This document shows positions 36,526-48,191 of a stretch of DNA of 64,000 nucleotides, piece after piece. The position numbers and the translations under genes were made by a program. The DNA is taken from assembly GCA_020740775.1 (NCBI GenBank), contig JAHEWK010000005.1, positions 2,542,001 to 2,606,000 on the forward strand, in the 5' to 3' direction. Each line of letters starts with the position of its first letter. Position 1 is the stretch's first letter. A model generated the notes under the pieces. The model was not told the DNA's origin and did not search any database. It saw only the letters and a program-made list of their open reading frames with translations. This DNA is from Ilyonectria destructans. Taxonomy: Eukaryota > Ascomycota > Sordariomycetes > Hypocreales > Nectriaceae.

Positions 36526-36540
36526 GGTCGGTGTTTAAAT
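36375..36540. repeat. Diverged direct repeat, about 65 bp, two copies
   Basis: Copy 1 at 36375-36438 and copy 2 at 36476-36540 share GTTCATA, ACTACATTTTGAA, ATGGGAGGCA and GGTGTTTA in the same order. Copy 2 has AATAGG for AACAGG, GCTGAGGT for GCTGGGGT and TTTAAAT for TTTAGAT, mostly C-to-T or G-to-A in one direction, plus a CGG/A insertion. Confidence 0.8.
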
Positions 36541-37533
36541 CTAGGGTTACGTCATTATTGTTGTTTTCTAGATACGGTTTGGGCATTGCCCTAAGTTGTT
36601 CATCAGGTCAACAATCCCATATATAGGTCATAGTGTAGGCAGGCATATATCAGTTTGAGTAAAGTTGAACCACTACTTAGCCACGGGACGCTACCTAGAG
36701 TTGTACGCCTGTCTAGTACTTTGAAAGCTCACTCTCTTTTATTTCATTTTAAATACGCCAACCCACTGCTAGTCCTGTAATCCCGCCTAAGATCTTTGGA
36801 GCGGCCCGTGTCGTCTTTGGCTCTAGGATCCTCCACCTAAGTTGGAACAAAACGCCCTTGATTCCCTTGCATTAGGGTATCTTGTAACATGAGCAGCGAA
36901 GATGTAAAACTCGAGAGTCTGTTTGTTCAGAGCCAGCCGTGTCCCCGCTTGCCACCCCCAAAAAGGCCGAGCTCTTCAGCAAACTCAACATCCCGAAAAT
37001 CGTGCTCTGTTAGAAGATCGAGACTATACTCGAGCAAGATCAGGTCGATCTCGGAGCACCGCAGCTTGAGGAAGGTCAGGGGTGCCTCAGAGATTTTAAA
37101 ACGGGGGTATGGTGGATTGATACTGGTACAGGTGTCCGTTAACCATCAACAAAGGGCCATGGCTGTATAAGATGGCTCGTTGCAAAACGCTGAGGTCGTT
37201 CTTGCATTTGCCGACGGACAGTGTCCCTAGGTAGTTAAATTATTTCGAGAGTGGTGTTAACGGAAAACGTTGCTCTCCATCTGCGTGGTTTCTGAACTTC
37301 TTTACCACTAACAGTGTACATGTAGCCAAATTAATGCTTTTATATTTCCAGCAGGGTGTATATACATCCGTCATCAACATCCATGGATTTCTCTGTGACA
37401 ATCTTTTCTCCCCCGTTGCACAATTAGATGACAGCGCCGAAGTGCGAATGTATCTATGAGGGACATGAAGCAGTAGGGTAAATGGAGAAGTTGATAGAAG
37501 TCTTTTTCCCCACAAGGATCATTCCTTTCCGTG
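36531..37533. other. Spacer with one gene fragment
   Basis: AT-rich spacer between the decayed gene and the transporter. Apart from the coding-like fragment at 36930-37142 I see no gene. Confidence 0.45.
36930..37142 (+). pseudogene. Coding-like fragment with internal TAG
   Basis: One frame reads SPLATPKKAELFSKLNIPKI, then TAG at 37011-37013, then KIETILEQDQVDLGAPQLEE and LRDFKTGVWWIDTGTGVR before TAA at 37140. The composition is protein-like on both sides of the TAG, which one C-to-T change from CAG (Gln) would explain. No start codon or upstream exon found; family unknown. It could be a second relic or the tail of the neighbouring decayed gene. Confidence 0.4.
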
Positions 37534-39557
37534 TCATGTTCGAGCATGATACAAGTTTTCGTCCTTCTCAACCGGAGCATCAATTTTGTTATTAAACTCG
37601 CTCGTCGGGTCTGTGAGAAATACCGTGGCTTTGAAGAGCTGTCAGTCAAATCCCTGGCAGAGTAAAAATATGATGGATCACTTACCCAGAGTCGACAGTG
37701 AAACGAAGGCCGCCGCCGTTATCCACACGTGCTGAAATCCCTTAACATATGTATTTTGGAGTGCGTGGACTCCAGACTCGATGATGTCCGGCGTCACGCC
37801 CGGGACTAGTACAACGCCGGTCTCATTGTGGCGGAGCATGTTTTCCACGAACTGTCCAACGGACTCAGTAGGGAGGCCGGCTTTCACGACAGCATCGGCT
37901 ATTTTATCACCCAGTTGGCTGACCGCGTTCCTAAAAACCGCGTTGTCTTCGTCGTAGAGAACGTGTCAGGTCGATATTCTTCATCACAAGCAGTTGCAGG
38001 GTTTCATGGCTTACAGATGGCGATTCCAACGGTCCCCCCTAGAGACCGCATGCTGATCATCAGACCGCTTGCGATCGATATGAGTTCCGTTGGGGTAGAC
38101 AGTTGGGCGACTGTGAGGAGGGTGATGAGTGTCATTCCAAGGGCCGAGCCAAGTAGAACCGGATAACCCCAGGTATTTGTATCCGAAGACTCGTCTGAAG
38201 TTGCCATGCAGGCAAAAAAGGCGACGAAAATCATGAACGAGAATACAGTGATCCACCGGACCTTCTTCGTAATGGTACAGTACAGACCAGTCAAGATAGA
38301 GGCCGGGATTGTCGCCATGAAGGCAATGCTGAACCGCACGCCGACAAGCAACGGGTCTTCTTCGTACAATACGCTGACCTAGAACCATGTCAGTCCAAGT
38401 ACATTTGCTCGTTCAAAATGCATGGCTACCTGGAATGGGAAATAGACTGTCGCGGCAAAGAAGGCAAGGCCCTCGCAGAAGACGGCACCTAGCGAGATAG
38501 CAAAGTTCCAGTCCTCCCTAGAGAACAAACCGTGGTGGAACATGCCATCAGCTTTGAACTTGGTTTCGTACACCACCAACGCGATCCCCAGCGCCAGCCC
38601 GATGGCGAAGGGTACAGACGTATGTGGATCTGACCACGGGTAGGGGTTCTGAGACCAGGCAAGGCCCATACAGAATAAGACTAAACCTGACGCCAGGAGC
38701 ACATAGCCGATCCAGTCGAGTCGCGCCAACTTCTGTCGGAGATTGAGAGATGCTTGCAATGTCGTCGGAGGTGGTTGATATGCAAAGAAGCAAATCACTG
38801 CAGCAATCGCGAACATCCCTGTCGCAATGTAGTAGTAATTGCGGAACCCATCCGAATGCCCGTTCCGGTTGAACAACCCCCCCAGTATCAGTCCAACTAT
38901 AAGACCGAAGGAGTTGGCAATCATGACAGCTGCCTGGGCCGGGGCGCGCCACCGGCGTGGGAGGATCTCGGACGGGACTGCGTGGAGGAGCGGCAGGACT
39001 CCAAAGTCGATACCCGTGATGGTCATTCCAGCGATAAACATGGCGAAGTTGTCGGCTCGAGAAGCGATAGCACAGCCGACAGCGCCAAGGATGCTGGATA
39101 GGACGAGAAACCACCTCCGGCCCCAGTAATCGGCTGACTGGGCCACGACAGGGCCTAGTACGACACTCGGGATAGAAATGCTTGCCGTCAGCCAGATAGC
39201 ATCTCCCGGGCGCCTCAAGTATGCCGCAATCGTCTGACCTTGCTATGGTGCCAACGTTAGGATCTTCTCTACGGATGTGTCCATTCTCCGGAACGTCTTG
39301 GTATAGTCTTGGGTCCGGGGAGATTTACTCACCGCTCCAGTACCAACTAGCGCAAAGGTCTGAGAGAAGTAGATGAGGCAAATGGCGAACAATGCCAGGA
39401 ATGTTTTTGCATGAATCTGTGGTTGGGGTTCGCTCTGCCCTTCAGTCTCAACTCCGTCTCGACGACGTTCTGCCTCTTTGATAGTCGCATGGCCTTTGTC
39501 TGGGGTACCCGCAGCTTCGAGACTGGACTTTTCTTCATGGATAGAGGACTTAGACAT
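37534..39557 (-). CDS. MFS transporter, TRI12/DHA2-like, 14 membrane helices
   Basis: Proton-coupled efflux or siderophore-type transporter of the major facilitator superfamily; substrate unknown. Exons 39557-39333, 39242-38430, 38378-38015, 37946-37686 and 37628-37534 give 585 aa with all phases consistent. A 48-residue hydrophilic N-terminus precedes helix 1 (TFLALFAICLIYFSQTFALV). The MFS loop motif is QSADYWGRRWFLVLSSILGA; further blocks are GTGAQGQTIAAYL and SIASGLMISMRSLGGTVGIA, which match the TRI12 (trichothecene efflux pump) Pfam type. The C-terminus after the last helix reads FLTDPTSEFNNKIDAPVEK. The exon 2 donor GTAGCC is weak. No toxin biosynthesis genes are nearby, so no role in toxin export is implied. 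Divergent from the methyltransferase gene. Confidence 0.9.
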
Positions 39558-40500
39558 CTTATTGTCTTAGTGTAACAAGAATCCAGTATTGTTTATGATT
39601 GGACTTGACAAATAGTGCTCTTCAACGAATGGGGAAAATGTTTCCAATAAAGAAACACAAGTGCTGTTCCATAAATCCAGGTCACGTATCCGAGCTCTTA
39701 TAGACAAACCTACAGAACAGCCTTTGCTCCCATTTATTCCGTCTTGCGTGGCTGCAAACCTCAGGCAATCTTACAAGTAGTCGGGAGCCGACCCGGCGTC
39801 CACACGCGCACAACAGACCAACCACTCATTTCAGATAGGCTGTAGCCCAAAGCGCCACGGAGCATACTGGGAGCCAATTACCTCCACGACCACATCAGAG
39901 TTGGTTGCACCACAGGCCTGAACTTCCTTGGCGGGAATCTTCTGTTCAGCTGCGACTGACATCGAAGAAGGTGTGAGTCGCCGTCGATCATGCCGCTATT
40001 GTTGCACAATGGCTGTTATTGTCAAAAGCCATGTGCCAAGATTTCGCATTTCGCTCGAAACCAACAATCGATGGTTCGCGAAGATTCCTTTCGGCGAATG
40101 GACAAAGTTACAGGTGTCGCTACACGAATTCAACTCTGATGGGTTACCAGTTCTTGGCGGAAGCTGTGAATACAACTCAAAGAGCGTGAGTGTGTGTGTC
40201 TGGGTAAAAGTGTACGGGACTCAGCAGGGTGGGAGCAGGATTCCCATCTTTACCTAACCTCTTTTTGGGTGAATCCCATATTATTGCCCAGTTCCTATTG
40301 CATCCCAAATACCAAACCCAGATCCTGACAATAGACAAAAACTACATTTTCTCGAAATAAGTGCCGACGATGAGGCAATCCACCCCACCAAGCGGGGTCT
40401 CACTGCCCCGCCATCGGCGATGGATTCATTCATTCTTTCGGCCAAGACAAGGCAACAATCGAACAAAGAAACAAACTCACCACACAACTCCCAATCACCA
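39558..40500. promoter_or_regulatory. Divergent promoter, MFS transporter / homocysteine methyltransferase
   Basis: About 940 bp between the two start codons. An 82-codon frame from ATG 40009 is present but has no support. No clear TATA box or operator repeat was seen. Confidence 0.45.
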
Positions 40501-41529
40501 ATGGCCTCGCAGATCCTCATCCTCGACGGCGGCCTTGGCACCTCGCTCGAGGCCAAGTACGGCGTCACCTTCAGCCGCGCCACGCCGCTGTGGTCGTCGG
40601 ACCTGCTCGTGTCCAGCCCCACGACGCTGCTCGCGTGTCAGAAGGACTTTGGCGATGTCCCCGTCGACGTGCTCCTCACAGCCACGTACCAGGTCTCACT
40701 GGATGGCTTCGCCGGCACCCGCAACGAGACGTTCCCCGACGGCATCGGCGCCAATGCCGTCCCGCCGTTCCTCGACGAAGCCGTCGCCATCGCGCAAAAG
40801 GCCATCCACGGCGATGCCCGCGTAGCTCTCAGCTGCGGGCCGTACGGCGCCTGCATGATCCCCGGCCAGGAGTACAGCGGCAAGTATGACGTCGCCCACG
40901 ACTCGGCCGCTGCGCTGGAGGAGTGGCATCGCCAGCGCATGCAGTTGTTTGGCTCCATTGCCGACGTCGGCTCGCGCGTAGGCTACGTCGCGCTCGAGAC
41001 CATCCCGCGCCTGGATGAAATTATCGCCATGCGCAAGGCCGTCGCCTCCACACCGGAGCTGGCGCATCTGCCGTTCTGGACCGCGTGCCTCTCCCCAGGC
41101 GAGGACATGACCCTGCCCGACGGAAGCTCCATCGAGGCTGCCGTCGAGGCCATGCTGGACCCCAAGCTGTCCGCGAGCGTGCCGTGGGGCATTGGCATCA
41201 ACTGCACCAAGGTGCACAAGCTGGACGCCATGCTTCGCATCTTCGAATCCACCGTTGCGCGCATGCTCGAGGACGGCCGCGCCTCCTCGTGGCCTGCCCT
41301 CATCCTCTACCCCGATGGCACGAATGGAGAGGTCTACAACACAACAACCCAGAAGTGGGAGTTGCCAGAGGGCGCAAAGGCCCAGGACCGTGGCCCCTGG
41401 GAGACGCAAGTGACGGATGTTGTGAAGGCCACTCAGGAGCGCGGCAACTGGCCGACCATTGTCGTCGGTGGGTGCTGTCGGGCAACAAGCGATGATATTG
41501 CAAAACTGAAAGGTCTTCTACTGGGTTAA
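40501..41529 (+). CDS. Homocysteine S-methyltransferase (Mht1/Sam4 type)
   Basis: Zinc enzyme transferring a methyl group from S-methylmethionine or S-adenosylmethionine to homocysteine, yielding methionine. Single exon, 342 aa. The Hcy-binding N-terminus is LILDGGLGTSLEAKYG; zinc ligands are Cys235 in GINCTKVHKL and the pair Cys325-Cys326 in VVGGCCRAT. ALETIPRLDEI and SCGPYGACMIPGQEYSG are conserved blocks. I chose ATG 40501 (CACCAATGG) over the in-frame ATG 40420, whose 27 extra residues are not conserved-looking. The S-methylmethionine versus AdoMet preference cannot be read from sequence. Confidence 0.94.
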   Translation: MASQILILDGGLGTSLEAKYGVTFSRATPLWSSDLLVSSPTTLLACQKDFGDVPVDVLLTATYQVSLDGFAGTRNETFPDGIGANAVPPFLDEAVAIAQKAIHGDARVALSCGPYGACMIPGQEYSGKYDVAHDSAAALEEWHRQRMQLFGSIADVGSRVGYVALETIPRLDEIIAMRKAVASTPELAHLPFWTACLSPGEDMTLPDGSSIEAAVEAMLDPKLSASVPWGIGINCTKVHKLDAMLRIFESTVARMLEDGRASSWPALILYPDGTNGEVYNTTTQKWELPEGAKAQDRGPWETQVTDVVKATQERGNWPTIVVGGCCRATSDDIAKLKGLLLG

Positions 41530-42013
41530 ATAAAATAAATATAAATAAAAAGCAAGTCATTACATGGGGACTATTGACCCACTGTCATCTCCCTCTATGG
41601 AGAAGGGCACTGTTTTTATGTCTTGGTGAAGCCAATATGGATGTTCTCCACAGACAACCGAGAATCAGCACTCAACTCTTTCAGCCTTGCATAAGCTCAC
41701 CGTCTAGCTAACACCAGGGTTTATTGTTATTATTCTCATTACTATTATTATACCAAGGCTATATTACAAGCACAGGGTGTGGTATGCACGAATCCTAGTC
41801 CTACAGATGTGACGTGTTCCCAGAGTTTGGGTGTGAAGCTCCAGGGTAGTTTCTACTCCTACTCTGTCCCTTAAACAACCCCACCCACACACCATCCATG
41901 TTTGAGAAACCCCCACCTCCCAAAAGACTCGGGACTCTTTGCCCGCACTATCACACCCTCTCAACTCTCGTTCACCACAGTCTCTCGATAGGTTGTTACA
42001 CACACGTAGAACC
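41530..42013. other. Intergenic, methyltransferase to dehydrogenase
   Basis: 484 bp without a gene; contains a 3' AT-rich tail (AAATAAAATAAATATAAATA) suited to polyadenylation, and the promoter of the next gene. Confidence 0.5.
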
Positions 42014-42931
42014 ATGGTGTCCAAGGTCTTCATCATCACGGGTGCCAGCAAGGGCATTGGCGCCGCCATTGCCAAATACCTGCTCCAGCAGTCTCACAAT
42101 GTCGTCATCACGGCACGGTCCCAGGAGCCCCTGGAGGCCTTGAAAAAGTCGCACCCGGGTCAAGTGCAGTACATTGCAGGAGACCTGGTCGAGCCTGAGG
42201 TAGAAAAGTCCACTCAATTTACGGTCCTGTTTGAGACTGACGGATGGTGTGTAGATGCCGACGAAACTGACCAACCTCGCCGTGTCGTCATTTGGCAAGC
42301 TTGATGGCATTGTCATCAACCACGGCGTCTTGGCGCCCAAGCGATTCGCCGACTGCACCATTGAAGAGTGGAAGCAGCTTTACGACGTCAATGTCTTTAG
42401 TGGAATCGCCATGGTAGGCTTCATGCTTCCAATAAGCGCCCTATTACGAGAATACCCGCTCACATCATCTCCAGGCCAAGGCGGGATTAGATGAGCTACG
42501 CAAGTCCAAAGGCTGCATCGTGTGGGTGTCATCGGGCGCCGCAGCGAAGGCCTACGCGGCATGGGGTTCATACGGGTCGGGCAAGGCGGTCTACAACTCC
42601 GTCTCCTCTCACATCGCTGTTGAAGAGCCCGACATCATCAGCGTTGCCATTGCACCCGGTCGAGTAGATACCGAGATGCAAGGCGTGCTGAGGTCAGAGG
42701 GCAAGGACACTATGGACAAGTCGCAATACGACACTTTTACGGAGGCCTTTGAGAAGGGCACGCTGCTTAAGCCAGAGCAGCCAGGGCATGTCATGGCTAA
42801 GTTTGTGGCCAACCCGCTTAGGGAGCTGACTGGCAAAGCATTCTCGTACGTTCACAGCACATCAAGATCTCGACAAGACTGACAAACTTCATAGATGGAA
42901 CTCACCTGAGGTCGCCGCGTATCAGGCATAA
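42014..42931 (+). CDS. Short-chain dehydrogenase/reductase, Irc24/YIR035c-like
   Basis: NADP(H)-type classical SDR, probably cytosolic; substrate unknown. Exons 42014-42199, 42255-42413, 42475-42845 and 42895-42931 give 250 aa in phase. The nucleotide-binding motif TGASKGIG is at residues 9-16, the NHG motif in GIVINHGVLAPKR, and the active site comprises Ser in WVSSG plus YGSGK (Tyr148, Lys152). VAIAPGRVDTEMQ is the usual post-catalytic PG motif. The last exon is only 37 nt (WNSPEVAAYQA). The SDR subtype resembles the yeast YIR035C/IRC24 benzil-reductase-like group. Confidence 0.9.
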
Positions 42932-44764
42932 GCGGAAGAATCGTGTTTCCCTAGTCTCAAGCAATGTTAGCTTTGGATCTTGACAAAGTTATAAACAAGT
43001 AATGAAGATCAAATATGCAAAGTCAGTCGAAAGATGAAAAGTCTCGTTTACGTTAATCCACATGGAGATTCAGGATTAGCATGGAATGTAATTTTTGTCA
43101 TCACAGCATATAGTAGTTGAAAGAACAATAAAAAAAAAGTATTACCTTTATGCTTGAAGAGTTTGCAGCGACTCGACGGATGCCAAGTGACTCAGGCATG
43201 GTCCAAGACCGGAACAATCGACCATCAATCAGCTCGGCATCATCCAGATGAAGGATGCCAAGGTGGCAGTGGCTCCATGAAATGTGGTCAGACCATCGAA
43301 TTGTTTCCGTCTTGCGACGTCGGCATTTGATGGTACCAGATAGCAAGAGAATCGCGCGGGCCGATCGGTCAAGAGGGTCGAAGGAGCGCTTCTAGTTCTG
43401 AGACGGGACGAGTGCAGGCCTGATCTTTGTTGAATGTTAGCGAAGTGCCAACACAATATGTCATGACAAAAAGTATGAGGTTGAGGTCGATCAGTAGCGT
43501 CTTTTTGGCAAAGACTAAGTCATTCAGCATAGGAGGCTTGTCGAACCACCTAAGACTGGGGCGACAAAGGTCTCGTCATTCGATTTGGGTTGTGCTTGTG
43601 TGAAGAAGGCAGTCGAGGAGAATGTCTTACCAATGGGATCATAAAGGCTCATTGCGACCACACATCAGACCTGGCGCACTCAGCTGTGTCGTCGTCGCTC
43701 TGCTCTGCCCCGGGGATTCAGGAAACGGAGAGAGGAGGAGTCGCAGAGTGCAGCTGGAGACCCATTGCCACGACTCAAGGCAGTCACAGCGTGGTGTGGT
43801 TGTGCTTTGAGTGTTGCTTGGAAAGGTGATGGTGATGAAGAAGAAGGAAGAAAGTTGCCAGAGAGAAATTTCTGCGATAAAAGTGAAGCTCATGGATGGC
43901 CCGTGCACTGCGCTCCACTACCTTAGCGGCAGGGGCCCGACGCGAAAGAGACAAGATTGCTTGTGAGTGTGGCGCGTGCTGAGAAGGTGAGCGTGGGCGG
44001 GCATCATGTTTTTTCTTCAGCCCCATATCTGCCTGTCTGCCTACGTCAGGCGCGTAGCAGGTACCGGCCCTCCCTTAGAGCCTCAAGGGCTGGATGCGTG
44101 CCTGCTCCGTACCGGCCGTGCATGCTGCTGCGTCGTAGTACATGCCTCGCATGCCCGAATTCAGCTCTCTGTGTTCTCAGTGCTCAGTGCTCAGTGCTCT
44201 GCGTTCCTCCATTGTGGTTTGCCGGGGCCCCAGCGCCGCCGTCATTGGGCTATTGGCCCTTGGGTCGGGGGCCTTTTTCAGTGGGCTGGGACCCTGCTGG
44301 GGCCTGGTTGGGCCCTTTGGCCCTTTTTGGCACGTAGGAGTGATGAGGGCGCGGATACAAAAGAGGCTTGCCCCACCACTCATCGCCCATCAGCAACCAT
44401 CCGTCTCTGATCGCACTTGTTACTACGAAGTACGCTGCACCTATTGCAAATCGCCCTCTCGGTGAACCACGGGGCGGACAACAAGCATCCACCCAGGCAA
44501 ACGAAGCAGCTGCCGCCTTAGGAACCCATTCACTGCGCACCATCTCTCGCATCCCGTCCCTCTTGTCGCTTTATTGCTCCTCTCCTGCCCTGTTTGCCAA
44601 ACTCCCATCGCCGTGGCCCCCCTGCACTCTTCCAGCCCGCGCCGCCACTCTCCCGCCTACCCACCTCATACAAGCATCCCGGCATCATCTCTGCTCTCCT
44701 GCCTTCAACCAACATCACCACCCATTCAACTTAGACGCATCACCGCACCGCGCCTGCTGTAGCC
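42932..44764. other. Intergenic region upstream of NC2-beta
   Basis: About 1.8 kb with no gene recognised. Small repeats and GGCCCTTT-rich runs occur near 44170-44330; the right end should be the NC2-beta promoter and leader. Confidence 0.45.
44176..44196. repeat. CTCAGTG tandem repeat, three units
   Basis: Three perfect 7-bp units upstream of the NC2-beta gene. Confidence 0.85.
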
Positions 44765-45711
44765 ATGTCTGACCACGAGTTTGGAGGTAAGTCTTTTTTG
44801 TGTTTCTTCGAGCAAGCCTTGTGCATCTGCATCTCCATCTGCATCTGCATCCCGGAGCAGCTGGTGATGCTAACCGTTGCTGTGCGTCACTGCTTGACTG
44901 CGCGGCCACTCCAAACCAGCGTTTGTGAATAACTGCCGAGTCTCATTGCCATATTCGGATCCGTATAAGATCCCTTTGTGAAGCTGTCTGCTCTTGAATC
45001 CTCATCTCATCTATTGCCACGCACACCTACGTTCCATCTGGTTTCCTATCTCTCAAACGCCCCATCTACCCTTGTCTGGCTACTTTCTTTCCATCATGCG
45101 AAAACCAGCTCAAGATCGCTACTGGGCGCAGTTTGACGCGGGCACCAGTCCGCCACCACCCTCACTCTAGACTCGAGCATGGCGCTAACTATCACTCTCA
45201 TAGCCAACGATGACTTGTCGCTCCCCAAAGGTATGTTATTGCACCCCTCACAATGACATCACAGTCCGCTGACACATCTCGATAGCTACCGTTCAAAAGA
45301 TCGTGACCGAAATCTTGCCTCCACAGGCTGGCGTCGCCTTCGCCAAGGAGGCCCGTGATCTACTCATCGAGTGCTGTGTCGAGTTCATCACTCTCATCTC
45401 CTCCGAGGCCAACGAAATCTCGGAAAAGGAGGCCAAAAAGACCATCGCATGCGACCATATCACCAAGGCTCTTGAGCAACTAGGCTTCACCGACTATGTC
45501 CCCGCCGTGATGGAGGCAGCTGCTGAACACAAGGAAACCCAAAAGGTAAGCCGCTTCCCCCTTTCTAGTCTACCCCGGGAAAACCGTGCTAACCCTAGTC
45601 TAGGGACGTGAGAAGAAGGCCGACAAGTTCGCTAATAGCGGAATGTCGATGGAGGAGCTCGCTCGATTGCAGGAGGAGCAGTTTGCCCAGGCGCGGGAAC
45701 GACACGGTTGA
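44765..45711 (+). CDS. NCB2: Negative cofactor 2 beta (Dr1/Ncb2), histone-fold
   Basis: Subunit of the NC2 (Dr1-DRAP1) heterodimer that binds TBP on DNA and represses or tunes RNA polymerase II initiation. Exons 44765-44786, 45204-45230, 45286-45545 and 45604-45711 (138 aa). The first two exons are only 22 and 27 nt, and intron 1 is 417 nt, long for this genome. The histone fold covers LSLPKATVQKIVTEILP, AKEARDLLIECCVEFITLIS, SEANEISEKEAKKTIACDHI and TKALEQLGFTDYV, the Dr1 pattern. The C-terminal basic/Gln region REKKADKFANSGMSMEELAR follows. All junctions are in phase. Confidence 0.95.
44823..44852. repeat. GCATCT hexamer repeat in NC2-beta intron 1
   Basis: Five tandem hexamers (GCATCT, GCATCT, CCATCT, GCATCT, GCATCC) inside the 417-nt first intron. 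Confidence 0.85.
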
Positions 45712-46307
45712 GGCATCTTACGAGGGAATGGGCGTGGGAATGGGCATTGCTAGGCGTTGACGTACAGGACCGGTTTGGTATGGGCTCTGGATTTTGAGGG
45801 GCCCGGTTTGGCTCGACTTATTTCTCACCATCGCTTATAGACACTTCACAAGGCTTCGTTCTTGAATGGAAGCGGTGGCGGTGTTTGGGACAACTTAAAT
45901 CATACTTTCATTGTCTCCACTTGAGTGATGTCGCATCTTCTGAAATCTCGTCATCGACTAACAAGGGTCAACCAGGCAATTGCCTGTCAAAAGTCCTTTT
46001 TTGAGCCCCATACTCGCCACATTGTCTGCACGCACGAGTCCTGAGCTGAAAGCCTTGTAGGCACCCGCATCCTTTTATCGATAAGCGCAGCCCCGCGAGA
46101 AAAGGTAACTCCACCATGACCACCACCAGAAGCCACCCCACCTTCGAGAATCCTCGCGTTTCGCATCTTTACATCTTTATGCGCCATCGCTCCAAACGCC
46201 TCTGATCCCAGCTCTTCGCCTCCCGCGCTCACGCCGCCAACATAGGTCGACGACGCCGCAACCGCAACAAGCCAGGGCCCCGCGTCCCGCGTTGGGTTGC
46301 TCGCAAA
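45712..46307. other. Intergenic, NC2-beta to sirtuin
   Basis: 596 bp; 3' region of NC2-beta and promoter of the sirtuin. No gene seen. Confidence 0.5.
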
Positions 46308-47622
46308 ATGGGACAGGAGGAATCATCTCTCGCCGATGGCCCGCCTCAGACTCTCACTGACCGGAGTCTCCCCGCCGTCGCCGAATATATCAAGAGCGGA
46401 GAGGTCAAGAGAATCGTTGTCTTGACTGGCGCGGGCATTTCTACGTCTGCTGGAAGTGTGTAGATCCGATCCCTCTGCAGTGCGTCTCTAACCGTGGCAT
46501 TTAGTCCCTGACTTTCGATCGCCCAAGACTGGCCTCTACAATAACCTTGCGCGCCTCAACCTACCCTACGCCGAAGCCGTGTTCGACATCTCCTACTTCC
46601 GCAAGCATCCCGAACCCTTCTACGTCCTTGCAAAGGAGCTCTACCCCGGAAAGTTTCACCCCACCGTGTCTCATGCCTTCATTGCGCTCCTCGCCCGCAA
46701 GGGGCTTCTCCAGATGCTGTTCACTCAGAACATCGACTGTCTTGAACGCGCAGCTGGAGTCCCGTCGGAAAAGATCATAGAGGCGCATGGTAGCTTCGCG
46801 ACCCAGCGTTGCATTGAATGCAAGACTGAGTATCCGGATGACAAGATAAGGGAACACGTTTTCAAGGGGGAGGTCCCTCATTGTGACGAGACGGACTGTG
46901 GCGGACTTGTCAAGCCAGACATTGTCTTCTTTGGCGAGGCTCTCCCCAAGATCTTTGACAACAACACCTACCAGGCGTCCATGGCGGATCTGGTGTTGAT
47001 TATCGGGACGAGCTTGAGCGTCTACCCTTTTGCGGGTCTCCCGGAGATGACTATGCCAGGAAAACCTCGAGTTCTCTTCAACATGGAACGAGTGGGTCAG
47101 ATTGGAAAAAGGGCAGACGACGTCACAGAGCTTGGCTCTTGTGATGCCGGCATTCGAAAGCTTGCCGATGAGCTTGGTTGGCGAGATGAGCTAGAGCAGT
47201 TGTGGAGAGAAGTTGTTGGAGAGAAAGAGGCAGAGAGACAACTGGGCGACCAGGTCGAAGCTGAGGAGAGACTTGAGGACGAAGTGGAGAAGCTAGCAGC
47301 CGAGGTCGAGTCCGTCCTGATTTTCAAGGACGATGGCAGCTACAATGACGCAAAGGTAGAGGAGGGACATGTCGCTCGGATGGCAGCTATTCTGGATCCT
47401 GCGGAGCCGGCGAGCGCCCCCGAAGCAAAAAACGCCAAAACAGATGACGAGAAGACCGAAGAGGCCGAAAAGGGGGATGTGAAACACAACACCGACCAAC
47501 TCGAGGCGATAAGCTCACCCCCGCCCCCCACAGACTCGAACGAAGCCGCCCCCAAGGAGCCGGAGCAACTTCAACTTTCTGACATCAGAAATGTGGGAGA
47601 GGTGACGCGTGGCGCCAATTAA
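46308..47622 (+). CDS. HST2: NAD-dependent deacetylase, Hst2-type sirtuin
   Basis: Class I sirtuin that removes acetyl groups from histones (H4K16 type) and other proteins using NAD+. Exons 46308-46455 and 46505-47622 (421 aa). The 49-nt intron splits GISTSAG|IPDFRSP, with the codon for Ile restored by splicing. NAD-binding TGAGIS, TQNID, catalytic His144 in EAHGSF, zinc ligands Cys152, Cys155, Cys176 and Cys181, and KPDIVFFGE are all present; DLVLIIGTSLSVYPFAGLP follows. The C-terminal about 140 residues are a Glu/Lys-rich coiled coil (GEKEAERQLGDQVEAEERLE) and an acidic, Pro-rich tail, longer than in yeast Hst2. Probably shuttles between cytoplasm and nucleus, by analogy. Confidence 0.95.
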
Positions 47623-48191
47623 ACCTCTAGAGAAGTGGCTGACTAGGGCGCGCACTATTGAGACTATTGAACACGTTGACACAGGTGGCGGGAGGGTTAC
47701 ATGCCATTGCTTTTTGGGGCTGTGAGTAGGGCTTTCAGATAGGTCACCGTACCACTGCGCCATGCATTTGAGACATGATAGAGGCCAGAGGATCAGCGAG
47801 AAGCTGCTTAGTTGGGCTTTCATCACATGCATGAGGACGACGCTATGATACGCGAAAGTGCCGATCGATGCAGCTACAACACCAGCGTCGCACAAGAGCT
47901 TCGTTCGAATCACATCATAACGTAACGCAGCACATGAAGTTATGACCAACGATAATTCATACAATTTTTCATGTACATTAAACCCTTATACCCTGTAAAA
48001 ATGCAAAGAAAATGGCATTGAGCCTGTCATAAAATAATCATCCGCACAGTCATTAGTGGACACTAGGTCCTCTGGGTTTCGTCTTTTCTCTCGAAAATCG
48101 ACCCATCACCATGGCACGGCTCTTGACTAGAAGATAGAAGAGAAGTGAAATCAACGCCAAGACCACTGAACACGCGGTCATTTTAGGGCTT
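47623..48191. other. Convergent 3' spacer, sirtuin / laccase
   Basis: 569 bp between two stop codons; AT-rich on the right side. No gene seen. Confidence 0.5.

Noticed and set aside
40009..40257. 82-codon plus-strand frame between the transporter and methyltransferase genes
   Set aside because: Protein-like in places, but no splice partner, no motif, and it sits within the shared promoter.
37534..42931. Possible secondary-metabolite cluster (TRI12-type pump, methyltransferase, dehydrogenase)
   Set aside because: No backbone enzyme (PKS, NRPS, terpene cyclase) or cluster regulator; the methyltransferase is the homocysteine type of primary metabolism.
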